The notes beneath the pieces are model-generated. The model saw only the letters and a program-made list of their open reading frames with translations, had not been told where the DNA came from and did no database searches. The position numbers and the translations under genes are program-made. This document shows, piece after piece, positions 30,704 to 39,578 of a stretch of 54,994 nt of DNA. This stretch comes from Fibrobacter succinogenes. Its GTDB lineage: Bacteria > Fibrobacterota > Fibrobacteria > Fibrobacterales > Fibrobacteraceae. The stretch lies in assembly GCA_902756345.1 (NCBI GenBank), contig CACVQR010000015.1, forward strand, positions 1 to 54,994, written 5' to 3'. Every line of letters begins with the position of its first letter. Position 1 is the stretch's first letter.

Positions 30704-32473
30704 CTATCGAATTCGAACAGTGTGGCTCTCGGAGCCCACGCGCACCAGGTAGCCGCCCGCGCCAGGGAGCGTTACCGCATGTTGATTGCTGGTGGAGAAA
30801 TTCCTGTAAATCAAGCGGCCCTGCATATCGAAGACAGTAATCGGCTTCGCCATGGCGCCCATGATCGAAAGTTCGTTACCAGAGACCGAGAGATTTACGC
30901 GAGTCAGCACGACAGCTTGAATGCCCTGCGCCGTTTCAGAAGAGCTAGACGATTCCGCCACTTCGCTGGAGCTCGACAACTTTTCACTGCTCGAAGAGAC
31001 GGCGGCCGTTTCGCTAGAGCTGGACTTCGGTTCGATATTGCCGTCGCCCGTTACGGTAATCGTTCCACTCTTGGACACATTTGTCGTAGCACCCGTCGTG
31101 GTGACGGTGAATTTGTATGCACCCGCCGCAGCAGTAGATGCCACCGTGCCCGAAATGTAGTAGTCAAGGCCCTTGAGCGTACCCGTCACACCCTGCGGAA
31201 GGCCCGTTACCGTTGCACCGGTAGCACCGTCAATCGTGTAGTAGAATTCCACGATGGAGGCGCCTTGGGCCACTTCCTGATTTGCGCTGCCCGAGCCGTG
31301 CTTGGTGAGGCTAGCCTCGCCCGCGACAGGCGTCTGCGACGAGCTGGACTTGGCAGAAGAACTCGATGCAGGCACAACGCTGCTGCTGGACTTCGCCTGC
31401 GAAGAACTCGATGCCACCACAATACTTGAAGAAGAAACCGGTGTCACCTGCGAGCTACCCGGAGCCGGGAGCGTTGGGCCAGCGTAAGCCTGGATGGAAT
31501 CGCGGAGCGCGTAAGCCTTGGCCTGCGTGCTCACGTCGGTAACGCTCATTTGGTATGGCGGCGTGAACGCAGTTCCTTGGCCTGTTGTGTTGGCGGAGGT
31601 CTTTTCGTAATAGTTGTTAATCATCGAAACTTTGGCATCTTCTTTGGACTGATTGTTGTAATCCAAAGGATTTTTTACGCCGATGAACACATTGCTTTCA
31701 ACACGGATGTTTGCCTTCATGCCGGCACGAACACAATAGCTTGCGGCAGAGCTTGTGTAGAGGTTGTTGACCACATGAACCTGGCCAAATCTCACGCGGG
31801 GCATACGTTCCTTTACACCATCACCCCACCAGTTGTGGTGTACGGTAATCTTCAAGGCGTTAGCATCTGCAGTTTTTGAATCACTATTGCCGAAAAGATT
31901 GGAAAATTGATGGTTCTTAGATTTGGACGTATAGGTGAACTTGCTCCACGAGACTGTAATATAATCAGACTGGTTTACAATGTCCATGTTACCGTCGTGC
32001 CCGTCGTAGACATGAACATGGTCAATCCAAATGTTTTTTGATTCATGATTTATTTGTAAGCAGTCTTCATCATCTTCATCGACCGCGCCAACGCCTTGCA
32101 CAGAAATGTTTCGAAGAATCACGTTCTTGGAGCCGGAAATCTTGATACCGCTTCCTTTGGACGGCTGAGTGATTGTGACTCCAGGATAGCCGTAAAGGGT
32201 AACGTTGCTACCGACTTCCACGGTACCTGCATAAGTACCAGGCTTGATGTAGATTGTTTTGTTGCCCGCTTTGGCGTAGCTTTTAAGATCGCTGACGTTG
32301 TCAACGGTGACTGTGCCGTAATTGGCTCCGCCAGTGGTGCTGCCGTTTTGGGTCGCCCAGCCCGTCAGCGGAAAATCAGGTGACGTGGCCGCAATCGCGG
32401 AAGTTGCGAGGGCTGCGCCCAATGCTGCGCCTACGGCAAGAGTTCTAGACCAGTTTTTCTGTGTTTTAACCAT
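30704..32473 (-). CDS. Secreted pectate lyase (PL1 family) with C-terminal sorting domain
   Basis: 589 aa. Signal peptide ending ATSAIAA. Residues about 35-330 form a PL1 parallel beta-helix (IWIDHVHVYDG, HDGNMDIVNQSDYITVSWSK, ITVHHNWWGDGVKERMPRVR, VVNNLYTSS), with the Asp metal ligands and the Arg of the RMPRVR segment that family members use to cleave polygalacturonate by beta-elimination. Ser-rich linkers surround an Ig-like module (about 370-460). The last 65 residues (ITVFDMQGRLIYRN...YLVRVGSESHTVRI) look like a type IX secretion sorting domain. Start 32473 is preferred because AAGGG is 9 nt upstream; 32482 is too close. Confidence 0.92.
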   Translation of the reverse strand: MVKTQKNWSRTLAVGAALGAALATSAIAATSPDFPLTGWATQNGSTTGGANYGTVTVDNVSDLKSYAKAGNKTIYIKPGTYAGTVEVGSNVTLYGYPGVTITQPSKGSGIKISGSKNVILRNISVQGVGAVDEDDEDCLQINHESKNIWIDHVHVYDGHDGNMDIVNQSDYITVSWSKFTYTSKSKNHQFSNLFGNSDSKTADANALKITVHHNWWGDGVKERMPRVRFGQVHVVNNLYTSSAASYCVRAGMKANIRVESNVFIGVKNPLDYNNQSKEDAKVSMINNYYEKTSANTTGQGTAFTPPYQMSVTDVSTQAKAYALRDSIQAYAGPTLPAPGSSQVTPVSSSSIVVASSSSQAKSSSSVVPASSSSAKSSSSQTPVAGEASLTKHGSGSANQEVAQGASIVEFYYTIDGATGATVTGLPQGVTGTLKGLDYYISGTVASTAAAGAYKFTVTTTGATTNVSKSGTITVTGDGNIEPKSSSSETAAVSSSSEKLSSSSEVAESSSSSETAQGIQAVVLTRVNLSVSGNELSIMGAMAKPITVFDMQGRLIYRNFSTSNQHAVTLPGAGGYLVRVGSESHTVRIR

Positions 32474-32540
32474 ATCATCCATCCCTTATTTTGTCATTTC
32501 AAGCCACCACGCTCGAAAATGTTCTCAAATTTCTTCTCAA

Positions 32541-32569
32541 AATTTATAATCAAAATAACCAAAAGTCAA
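32541..32569 (-). promoter_or_regulatory. Promoter of the pectate lyase gene
   Basis: TTGACT (32564-32569), 17 nt, TAAATT (32541-32546) on the minus strand; extended, the -7 box reads TAAATTTT. A 5' UTR of about 60 nt follows, with TTTTGAGAAG and TTTGAGAACATTTT repeated in it. Confidence 0.55.
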
Positions 32570-32617
32570 TAGGTGCCTCAAAAATAAAATGCACTTTTTT
32601 CGCTATTCTAGCACATA

Positions 32618-32656
32618 AAACAAGAAAATGGCGATTTTAAACAAAAATCGCCATTT
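32618..32656 (-). terminator. Terminator after clpX
   Basis: AAATGGCGATTTT (32626-32638) and AAAATCGCCATTT (32644-32656) form a perfect stem. The minus-strand tail is TCTTGTTTTATG. It ends the tRNA-Leu-tig-clpP-clpX transcript. Confidence 0.8.
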
Positions 32657-32690
32657 CTAAAATGTTCTCAAAAATATATTTTACAATTAG

Positions 32691-34004
32691 CTACGAAGCC
32701 TTTTTGCGGGTTTTCTTTACCGTTTCGACACCAGCATTGAGAACCACGGTCTTATCAGCAGACTTCTTTTCAGGAGCCTTGAGACCGTTTTTCACGATTT
32801 CGGCGGTCACCACGAATTCCTTGTTGCCGGAGCCCGGCATCTCGAACATGGCGCGCTGCAAGGTCTTTTCCATCACGGAGCGGAGCCCGCGGGCACCTGT
32901 CTTGCGGGCCATCGTTTCATGGACGATTTCCTTGAGGGCGTCGTCTTCGAACTTGAGCTCGATACCGTCCATTTCAAACAGGCTCTTGTACTGTTTGACA
33001 AGGGCGTTCTTCGGCTGGGTCAGAATATTCAGGAGCGCAGCCTCGTCGAGTTCTTCAAGAGCTACGGCTACAGGCAAGCGGCCCACGATTTCAGGAATCA
33101 GGCCGAACTGGATCAGGTCATCGGGCTCGAGCATCTTGAAAAGTTCGCTGAGCGAGTTTTCCTCGGCGCTGCGGATGTCGGCCCCGAAGCCCATGCCACC
33201 CGTATTCACGCGGCGGGAAATAATCTTGTCGAGCGTCTCGAAGGCGCCACCGCAAATGAACAGAATATTCTTGGTATTCACCTGCACCAGCGGCTGTTCC
33301 GGGTGCTTACGGCCACCCTTCGGCGGCACAGCAGCCACGGTACCTTCCAAAAGCTTGAGGAGCCCCTGCTGCACGCCTTCGCCGCTCACATCGCGGGTAA
33401 TGGAGGGGTTCGCCGTCTTACGGGCAATCTTATCGATTTCATCGATAAAAATGATGCCACGTTCGGCACGGGCCACGTCATAGTCGGCAGCCTGCAACAG
33501 GCGCACAATAATGCTGTCCACATCTTCACCCACGTAACCGGCTTCGGTCAGCACGGTCGCATCGGCAATGGTAAAGGGCACATCCAAGAAACGCGCCATG
33601 GTCTGGGCCAAGAGCGTCTTGCCCGAACCGGTCGGACCCACCAGCAACAGGTTGGACTTTTCGACTTCCTGGGCTTCCGGGTGAGCTTGTTTGTAACGCA
33701 GACGCTTATAGTGGTTGTACACCGCCACAGAAAGGGCGGTCTTTGCCTGGTCCTGACCAATCACATATTCGTCCAGGTGCGCCTTGATTTCGGTCGGGAG
33801 CGGGAGCGGCTTTGCAGAGGCCTCGGCAGCGGCAGATTCCTGCCTTGCACGCACGCGGTCTTCTTCGATAATGCGGTGACACATCGCAACGCAGTCGCTA
33901 CAAATCTGCACGCCTGCGCCTGTAATCATCTTCTCGACACGTTCTGCAGGCTTGCCGCAGAAACTACACGTAACCGTCGGGTGATTTTTCCCGCTACGAT
34001 ACAT
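32691..34004 (-). CDS. clpX: ClpX, ATPase subunit of the Clp protease
   Basis: 437 aa. N-terminal zinc-binding domain with C13, C16, C35, C38. AAA+ module with Walker A GPTGSGKT (123-130) and Walker [21 protein letters not shown] loop stands at the usual ClpP-binding IGF position. It unfolds tagged proteins and feeds them to ClpP. The start overlaps the clpP stop as TAATG, so translation is coupled. A Lys-rich tail (KKTRKKAS) ends the protein. Confidence 0.97.
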   Translation of the reverse strand: MYRSGKNHPTVTCSFCGKPAERVEKMITGAGVQICSDCVAMCHRIIEEDRVRARQESAAAEASAKPLPLPTEIKAHLDEYVIGQDQAKTALSVAVYNHYKRLRYKQAHPEAQEVEKSNLLLVGPTGSGKTLLAQTMARFLDVPFTIADATVLTEAGYVGEDVDSIIVRLLQAADYDVARAERGIIFIDEIDKIARKTANPSITRDVSGEGVQQGLLKLLEGTVAAVPPKGGRKHPEQPLVQVNTKNILFICGGAFETLDKIISRRVNTGGMGFGADIRSAEENSLSELFKMLEPDDLIQFGLIPEIVGRLPVAVALEELDEAALLNILTQPKNALVKQYKSLFEMDGIELKFEDDALKEIVHETMARKTGARGLRSVMEKTLQRAMFEMPGSGNKEFVVTAEIVKNGLKAPEKKSADKTVVLNAGVETVKKTRKKAS

Positions 34005-34594
34005 TAAATGCCCTCTTTACGCGGAACAAAGATTTCATCGATGACACCGAAGGCCTTTGCTTCTTCGGGGCCCATGTAGAAATCGCGGTCGGTCTTTTCG
34101 CGGACTTCGTCAATCGACTTGCCGGTGTGCTTGGCAACGATTTCGGCCAGGGTTTCCTTGGTGCGCACGATTTCTTTTGCGGTAATCTGGATATCGGTCG
34201 ACTGACCGGTAGCAGCGCCAGACGGCTGGTGAAGCATAATGCGGGAGTGCGGGAGCGCATAACGCTTGCCCTTGGTACCTGCCGCAAGCAACACTGCAGC
34301 CATCGAAGCGCAGTTACCAATGCAGATGGTCGCGATGTTCGGGCGAACATGCTGCATGGTGTCGTAAATGGCAAGCCCTGCCGACACGTAACCACCCGGG
34401 CTGTTGATGTACAGCGTGATATCCTTTTCCGGATTCTCGTATTCAAGGAAAATCAACTGGGCCATGACGTTGTTCGCCACTTCGTCGTTAATTGGAGTAC
34501 CCAAGAAGATAATGCGTTCCTTAAGGAGACGGGAATAGATATCGTAAGCGCGTTCACCGCGTCCGGTGGTCTCAATGACGGTAGGGATGATCAT
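34004..34594 (-). CDS. clpP: ClpP, proteolytic subunit of the Clp protease
   Basis: 196 aa, normal length for a mature-type ClpP. Catalytic Ser97 in IGNCASMAA, His122 in [10 protein letters not shown], and an Asp in the [11 protein letters not shown] segment complete the triad. The N-terminus [20 protein letters not shown] is typical of the family, with almost no propeptide. Forms the 14-subunit chamber with ClpX. The gap to tig is 12 nt. Confidence 0.98.
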   Translation of the reverse strand: MIIPTVIETTGRGERAYDIYSRLLKERIIFLGTPINDEVANNVMAQLIFLEYENPEKDITLYINSPGGYVSAGLAIYDTMQHVRPNIATICIGNCASMAAVLLAAGTKGKRYALPHSRIMLHQPSGAATGQSTDIQITAKEIVRTKETLAEIVAKHTGKSIDEVREKTDRDFYMGPEEAKAFGVIDEIFVPRKEGI

Positions 34595-34606
34595 TCAGTA
34601 TACCTC

Positions 34607-35866
34607 TTACTTGTTTTCTTCAGCAGCCGGGCGGATACCAACGATGAAGTCGGCAGCCATCTGAACGCGGAGTTCGTCGCGGAGCTGGTTGATACGGCCG
34701 GACTGACGGAAGTGACCCTTGAGGGTTTCGAAGTCCACGTGGTAAGCGTCGGCCATCTGCTTCAGGCGAGCATCGACGTCAGCCTGAGCCGGCTTGATCT
34801 TTTCCTTGGTAGCAACGAAGTCGAGAATGCGGTGCTTCTTGATTTCGCGGATAGCTTCCGGAGTGAGACCGTTCAGCTGTTCTTCGGTCGGTTCCACAAC
34901 GTCCTTTTCGCTCTGGGCATTGCGGTTCAAGGTCCACTTGATGAGGTCGTAAACGCGAGCCTTCGGCACTTCGAACGGGTTCTGTTCGATGATCTTGTCG
35001 ATAGCTTCGTTGATAGCCTTGTTCTTTGCGGCATCCTGCTTCTGGTTAGCGAGACCTTCGGCGAGGTTCTGCTTGAGTTCCTCGACGTCCTTCACGCCAA
35101 TCTGCTTGCAGAATTCTTCGTCCATGGTCGGCGGAACGATTTCACGCACGTCAGTAATTTCCACCTTGAACTGGGCCGTCTTGCCGCGGTAACGTTCGTC
35201 CTTGTGGTCATCCGGGTACTTGAAATTAATTTCCTTGGTTTCGCCAGCGGTTGCACCGGTGAGGCCTTCGTCAAATCCCGGAGAGGCAGATTCACCGAGG
35301 AGGCTACGGAATTCCTTGTTTTCCGGGAGTTCCTGTTTTTCGCCGTCGATCACGACTTCAATATAGTTACCGACCACCACGTCGCCCTTCTTGGCTGCAC
35401 GGTCCACGTGTTCATCCTTGCTCCACATCTGGATCAAGCGATCGTATTCGGCCTGGACTTCTTCTTCGTGAACGGCGGTTTCCGGAACGGTGACACCCGT
35501 GTCAGCATAGCCCTTGATGTCGATTTCCGGGTCCATTTCGACTTCGACCTTCAGTGCGATGTCGTTTTCCTTGTCGTCCTTGAAGTCAACGACCTTCATC
35601 TGGCCGACGGGGATGATATTTGCATTCTTGAGCGCTTCCTGAACGAGCTTGTTCACGACTTCGTCCACGGCTTCCTGACGGATAGCGCCGCCAAACTGCT
35701 TCAGGATCATAGCCTTCGGCACCATGCCCTGACGGAAACCCTTCATAGAGACCTGCTTCTTGTACTGGCCCAGTTTCTTTTCGAAGGGAGCCGTGAGGTC
35801 TGCCTGCGGGATGGTGATTTCGAGGGTGCGCACGGTTGCGCTTGTTTCTTTGATTTCTACGCTCAT
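34607..35866 (-). CDS. tig: Trigger factor, ribosome-bound chaperone and prolyl isomerase
   Basis: 419 aa. The N-terminal ribosome-binding domain contains GFRQGMVPKAMI, where the family signature is GFRxGKxP; the usual Lys is Met here. The central FKBP-like PPIase region (about 150-240) and a helical C-terminal chaperone domain follow. Helps nascent chains fold as they leave the ribosome. Order tRNA-Leu, tig, clpP, clpX on one strand is a common bacterial arrangement. The start has CGGAGTTC upstream. Confidence 0.96.
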   Translation of the reverse strand: MSVEIKETSATVRTLEITIPQADLTAPFEKKLGQYKKQVSMKGFRQGMVPKAMILKQFGGAIRQEAVDEVVNKLVQEALKNANIIPVGQMKVVDFKDDKENDIALKVEVEMDPEIDIKGYADTGVTVPETAVHEEEVQAEYDRLIQMWSKDEHVDRAAKKGDVVVGNYIEVVIDGEKQELPENKEFRSLLGESASPGFDEGLTGATAGETKEINFKYPDDHKDERYRGKTAQFKVEITDVREIVPPTMDEEFCKQIGVKDVEELKQNLAEGLANQKQDAAKNKAINEAIDKIIEQNPFEVPKARVYDLIKWTLNRNAQSEKDVVEPTEEQLNGLTPEAIREIKKHRILDFVATKEKIKPAQADVDARLKQMADAYHVDFETLKGHFRQSGRINQLRDELRVQMAADFIVGIRPAAEENK

Positions 35867-35906
35867 ATGAACTCCGAGAGTCGGTTAAAAAAAGTATTGA
35901 AAAACA

Positions 35907-35986
35907 TGCGAGAGGAGGGAGTCGAACCCTCACACCGAAGTGCCAGATCCTAAGTCTGGTGCGTCTGCCAATTCCGCCACTCTCGC
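35907..35986 (-). tRNA. tRNA-Leu (anticodon UAG)
   Basis: Acceptor stem GCGAGAG with CTCTCGC, discriminator A, anticodon loop CTTAGGA (anticodon TAG), long variable arm, and T arm GGTTCGACTCC. CCA is not encoded. It lies directly upstream of tig on the same strand and is probably cotranscribed with it. Confidence 0.96.
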
Positions 35987-35997
35987 GATTTTGCACC

Positions 35998-36005
35998 CAA
36001 AGATA
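35998..36005 (-). promoter_or_regulatory. -7 element of the tRNA-Leu-tig-clpPX operon
   Basis: TATCTTTG, a perfect TAnnTTTG, 11 nt before the 5' end of tRNA-Leu. No clear -33 box at 19 nt. Confidence 0.55.
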
Positions 36006-36093
36006 CAAAATTTTTCATTTACCGATACCTCCATTTACCTTATTTATCGTTAGGAAGGGCGATTTTGCAAAAGAAAGATGCTAATTTTTAGTC

Positions 36094-37086
36094 ATGGAAA
36101 TCACACCGACCAAAAGACAACTCTACCCCGATATCGCCTGCGGTTTTCTGATTATCCATATGGTATTCGGCCACATCACGCAACATGCGGGACTGTGGCA
36201 AGGGCAACAATCCCTGTACACTTTTTGGTGCAGCCTGATATTTTTCATGATGCCCTGGTTTTTCTTCAAGGCCGGAATGTTCTTTCGCGAAAAACCGACC
36301 CTCGTCGAAATCAAGGCTTCGGCCAAAAGGCTCCTGGTTCCCTTTGCCTTATTTTCATTCCTCGGCGCCTGCCTCGAATACGCCGCCAAAATGAGCCACG
36401 AAGGCTTTACGACCGTAGGCTTCATTCGAGACAACCTGCACGCCCTCCTTATGGGCGGCGCCCTCGAAAGTAACCCGCCGCTTTGGTTCCTGTTCAGCCT
36501 TTTCTTCGCAAGAATCATTTTCAACATTCTCTTCAAAAAACTGCCCGACCACATCATCGCCATTATCGGATTCCTTGCCGCCTGCGCCTTTATGCACGCG
36601 CCCCTGGACCTGCCCCATTATTTCGGAAACATCCCTGCAGGTCTATTCTTCCTTGCTGCCGGACATTTCTTAAAAGACAAGCAATTCAAGCGTCCCGTCC
36701 TTATAGCCGCCATCGTAACGTTCATTGCCATCTTTGCCTCCAACAACCCGCAAGTAGACATGCGACTCCACCATGTCTCTAGCGGTTTATATTTCTTATG
36801 GTTCCCCGCATCGCTTGCAGGCATCGTCATCCTCGACCATATCGCCAAAATCCGCCTACTCGAAAAAATAAGGTTGCAAGCCATCGGCAAGGATTCCATG
36901 ACCTATTACGTTTTGCACTGGCTCGTCATCGTGTGCGTTTCGATTGTCGTCAAAAGAGTCCTGCCCGACGCCTCCACTGAATTAAAGATTGCGCTCTATA
37001 CATTCGCTTGCGGAATCATCCTCCCCCTCACCGTCTTTATCCGGAAACGCATCAAATCATGCAAGCACTCAGAAACATCAAGATAG
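36094..37086 (+). CDS. Membrane acyltransferase, acyltransferase-3 family
   Basis: 330 aa with about ten hydrophobic helices. The start RQLYPDIACGFLIIHMVFGH has the family's early helix with the conserved acidic residue and catalytic-type His. The middle keeps PLWFLFSLFFARI. Members transfer acetyl or other acyl groups to surface sugars, here presumably the polysaccharide made by the neighbouring genes. It overlaps the flippase gene by 28 nt, implying cotranscription. Divergent from the tRNA-Leu operon. Confidence 0.85.
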   Translation: MEITPTKRQLYPDIACGFLIIHMVFGHITQHAGLWQGQQSLYTFWCSLIFFMMPWFFFKAGMFFREKPTLVEIKASAKRLLVPFALFSFLGACLEYAAKMSHEGFTTVGFIRDNLHALLMGGALESNPPLWFLFSLFFARIIFNILFKKLPDHIIAIIGFLAACAFMHAPLDLPHYFGNIPAGLFFLAAGHFLKDKQFKRPVLIAAIVTFIAIFASNNPQVDMRLHHVSSGLYFLWFPASLAGIVILDHIAKIRLLEKIRLQAIGKDSMTYYVLHWLVIVCVSIVVKRVLPDASTELKIALYTFACGIILPLTVFIRKRIKSCKHSETSR

Positions 37087-38291
37087 GCGTTTTCATATCT
37101 CTGGTCAATATCCTCATCCAGGGAGTTTCTGTCCTTGTCCAGAACCTTATCGCGAACAATTTGGGAATTGTCAAGTTCGGATCCTTCGGAATCCTGCAAA
37201 GCGATTACACCATTTTCTGCGCCCTCGCCGATTTTGGCATGGCAACGCTGATTCTAGCCTTTTTCGGCAAGCGCGCGACAAACGGCACCCTGTTCACCAA
37301 CGTTTTGCAACTGAGACTCTTTATGACGGCGCTGACAGCCATTGCCATGGTCGTCTTCGCATTCACCGTCCGAAGAGGGAGCGATATCTTTGAGGGCGAA
37401 CTGGTTCTTGCACTTGGCCTGCTTCTTCAGCATGCGTTTTTTGACTGGTACTTCATTTGCGGAAACTTCTGGAAAAAGCTCCTGATTTCAAAAGTTCTCC
37501 ACACACTGTCTTACTGTACCGTCATGGGAATCGCCCTCTGGGTACTCAAACTCGATTCCATTCCCCTGATTGCGCTTGCCATGGTGATTGCAGCCCTGCC
37601 CGCGTTCGGGTTCGGTGTCGGTCAGGCGTTCACCTTCAAGATTTTCCGCATCGGTTTGCACACGGTCAAGTTCTTCAAGCTCATGTTCAAATCGGCATGT
37701 CCCTATGCGCTTTCGAGCATCGCAAGCTTCGCCTACTTACCGGTTGGCCTTTACACGGTAGCGCACTTTACAACGCCCGAGTTCCTGGGTGCCTACAATT
37801 TCTCGCACAAGCTCGTCATTCTCGCCTCAAGCCTCATGGTGCACTTCATTTCGTCAAGCCTCATTACCTTGCACCAGACCGATACACGCGTTCTCCACCT
37901 GCGCGACCAGGCCGTATTCACGCTTTTCATCGTAGCGGTCACGACACCCTTCTGGCTGTTCCCGCAATACACGCTCCGCATCGTTTTCTTTGCCGCCCCC
38001 TGGACACCCGACGTCCTTGAAACCAGTTGCTACTGCCTGCGCATTCTCGCCTGCTCCCTGATTCTGCAAGCGACACGCATGGGAATGATTTCGACCTTGC
38101 TCAAGGAAAAACGCACATGGCTCTACGGCACCATGATTACCATTGGCGGCGTGATAAATATTGCAGTCTGTATCGGCGGCGCAAGCCTGCTCAAGGCGCC
38201 CTACATTCCGATGCTCACCCTTTCGGGCGATTTATGCCTGAGCCTGTTCCTGCTCGCTTACTTTGTCAAGAACCGCAGGTTCCGCTGGTAA
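37059..38291 (+). CDS. Polysaccharide flippase, Wzx-like (MATE/MVF superfamily)
   Basis: 410 aa from ATG 37059 (MQALRNIKIGVFI); a longer reading from 37008 would extend far into the acyltransferase gene and is unlikely. About twelve transmembrane helices. The start VNILIQGVSVLVQNLIANNL matches the first helix of Wzx/RfbX proteins, which move lipid-linked repeat units across the inner membrane. Its last 60 nt overlap the 3' end of the convergent polymerase gene. Confidence 0.85.
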   Translation: MQALRNIKIGVFISLVNILIQGVSVLVQNLIANNLGIVKFGSFGILQSDYTIFCALADFGMATLILAFFGKRATNGTLFTNVLQLRLFMTALTAIAMVVFAFTVRRGSDIFEGELVLALGLLLQHAFFDWYFICGNFWKKLLISKVLHTLSYCTVMGIALWVLKLDSIPLIALAMVIAALPAFGFGVGQAFTFKIFRIGLHTVKFFKLMFKSACPYALSSIASFAYLPVGLYTVAHFTTPEFLGAYNFSHKLVILASSLMVHFISSSLITLHQTDTRVLHLRDQAVFTLFIVAVTTPFWLFPQYTLRIVFFAAPWTPDVLETSCYCLRILACSLILQATRMGMISTLLKEKRTWLYGTMITIGGVINIAVCIGGASLLKAPYIPMLTLSGDLCLSLFLLAYFVKNRRFRW

Positions 38292-39575
38292 TTCTTTTTC
38301 CGTGCCGCGCTTTTGCCACATGCACACGGTAGAAACAAAATAAATCACCGCACCCCAGATGCAGAAAATGCCTTGCTTGTAACCCGCCGTAAAGAACCAC
38401 CACCCCACAAAGTAGATGAAGTAGGTATACATCAGAATCTGCCGCGGGGTAAAGGGCTTGCACAAACGCAAATGAAGCACCGTGAGGCCGATTCCGCACA
38501 AGAGCGGAAACAGGAGCACGCCGAGCAAGTGGAAATCCTTATAAACTTCCCATAGATAGTTCACCGTGTTGAACCCTTCCACCTTCTGGATTCTGTCATT
38601 AAAGGCGTCATCCCAGCGGAAACTGGTCCTGAACGAACCCGTGAGTCTTGCGTATTCGAATATGCCGTTAAAGAAGTCGATACCGTAGGTGTGCGGGTGT
38701 ATTTCGCGGTCGGTCGGCGGGTTCAGCGCATAATCCAGGTTCCAGTAGTTGTTCGCCAGGTACTTGTAGGGCAGTTCCAGCACCACATCCATCGCCTTGC
38801 CTTCGGCGGAACTGCCACCATACTGGTCACGAAGACTGCTTATCGATACGAACACCGCAATGGCAACCACCAAAAGCGTCGTAATGACAATCGGCGAAAT
38901 CCGCTTGTACAGGTAGTTCACAAAAATCAAGAAGAAACCCGCATTGAAAAACAGAGTCGTTCTGTTCGGGTATGTCATCAGGTTTACGGCGATCGTCACA
39001 AACACCATGACAAAGGCCACATGGCGTACCCACTGCACATCGTTGAACTTCTTAAAAGACGCTACGCCGAAAAGCAGTACGCACAACGGACCGCTATTGA
39101 ACAGGAGTGTGTAGTAGCCGTAGTTGATATCTTTCGTCATCCACTTGGCCGGGCTATCCGTGAATATGATCAGGTTGCCCACCACCGAGTATACGCCATA
39201 AACGCCCACAAGGAACAGGCAGAACACGCCGAACGAAAGCACCAGGTGAATAGTCCAGTTATAACGCCTGGGAGCCACAGGCTCTGCAACGTTGACCGGC
39301 AATCCCTTCGACTTCGCGTGAAGCCTCGCAATAATACAGCCGCCTGCAAACGACAAGAATCCGAGAAGCCACACGCCCCAGGTATAAAGCTTAAAGTCGC
39401 TCATCGCCCTGTTTATCTGCAGATATGAGATAGCGAGGGTAATGCACTGCGCAAAGCAATAGACATTGAGCGGACTAAAGAAATCCTTCTTGAACCACCA
39501 AGACTGGAATAGGCAAAAAATGACTACCAGAAGAAGGGCGGCGCTGACCGGATATTCTACTATCCACGAAAACAC
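38232..39575 (-). CDS. O-antigen/exopolysaccharide polymerase, Wzy-like
   Basis: 447 aa with ten or more transmembrane helices and a large periplasmic loop (about 270-350), the usual plan of oligosaccharide repeat-unit polymerases; sequence conservation in this family is low. It joins repeat units on the outer face of the inner membrane. Cotranscribed with the chain-length regulator (3 nt upstream) and the exporter. The tail EKELPAEPAVLDKVSEQEQA is hydrophilic and is encoded partly within the antisense of the flippase gene. Confidence 0.75.
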   Translation of the reverse strand: MFSWIVEYPVSAALLLVVIFCLFQSWWFKKDFFSPLNVYCFAQCITLAISYLQINRAMSDFKLYTWGVWLLGFLSFAGGCIIARLHAKSKGLPVNVAEPVAPRRYNWTIHLVLSFGVFCLFLVGVYGVYSVVGNLIIFTDSPAKWMTKDINYGYYTLLFNSGPLCVLLFGVASFKKFNDVQWVRHVAFVMVFVTIAVNLMTYPNRTTLFFNAGFFLIFVNYLYKRISPIVITTLLVVAIAVFVSISSLRDQYGGSSAEGKAMDVVLELPYKYLANNYWNLDYALNPPTDREIHPHTYGIDFFNGIFEYARLTGSFRTSFRWDDAFNDRIQKVEGFNTVNYLWEVYKDFHLLGVLLFPLLCGIGLTVLHLRLCKPFTPRQILMYTYFIYFVGWWFFTAGYKQGIFCIWGAVIYFVSTVCMWQKRGTEKELPAEPAVLDKVSEQEQAQA

Positions 39576-39578
39576 GGG

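Noticed and set aside
30605-31429. 274-codon plus-strand frame rich in Arg
   Set aside because: Antisense to the pectate lyase C-terminal region and low in complexity.
34127-35953. 608-codon open frame on the plus strand
   Set aside because: Lies antisense to clpP and tig, both complete and well conserved; no family pattern in the translation.
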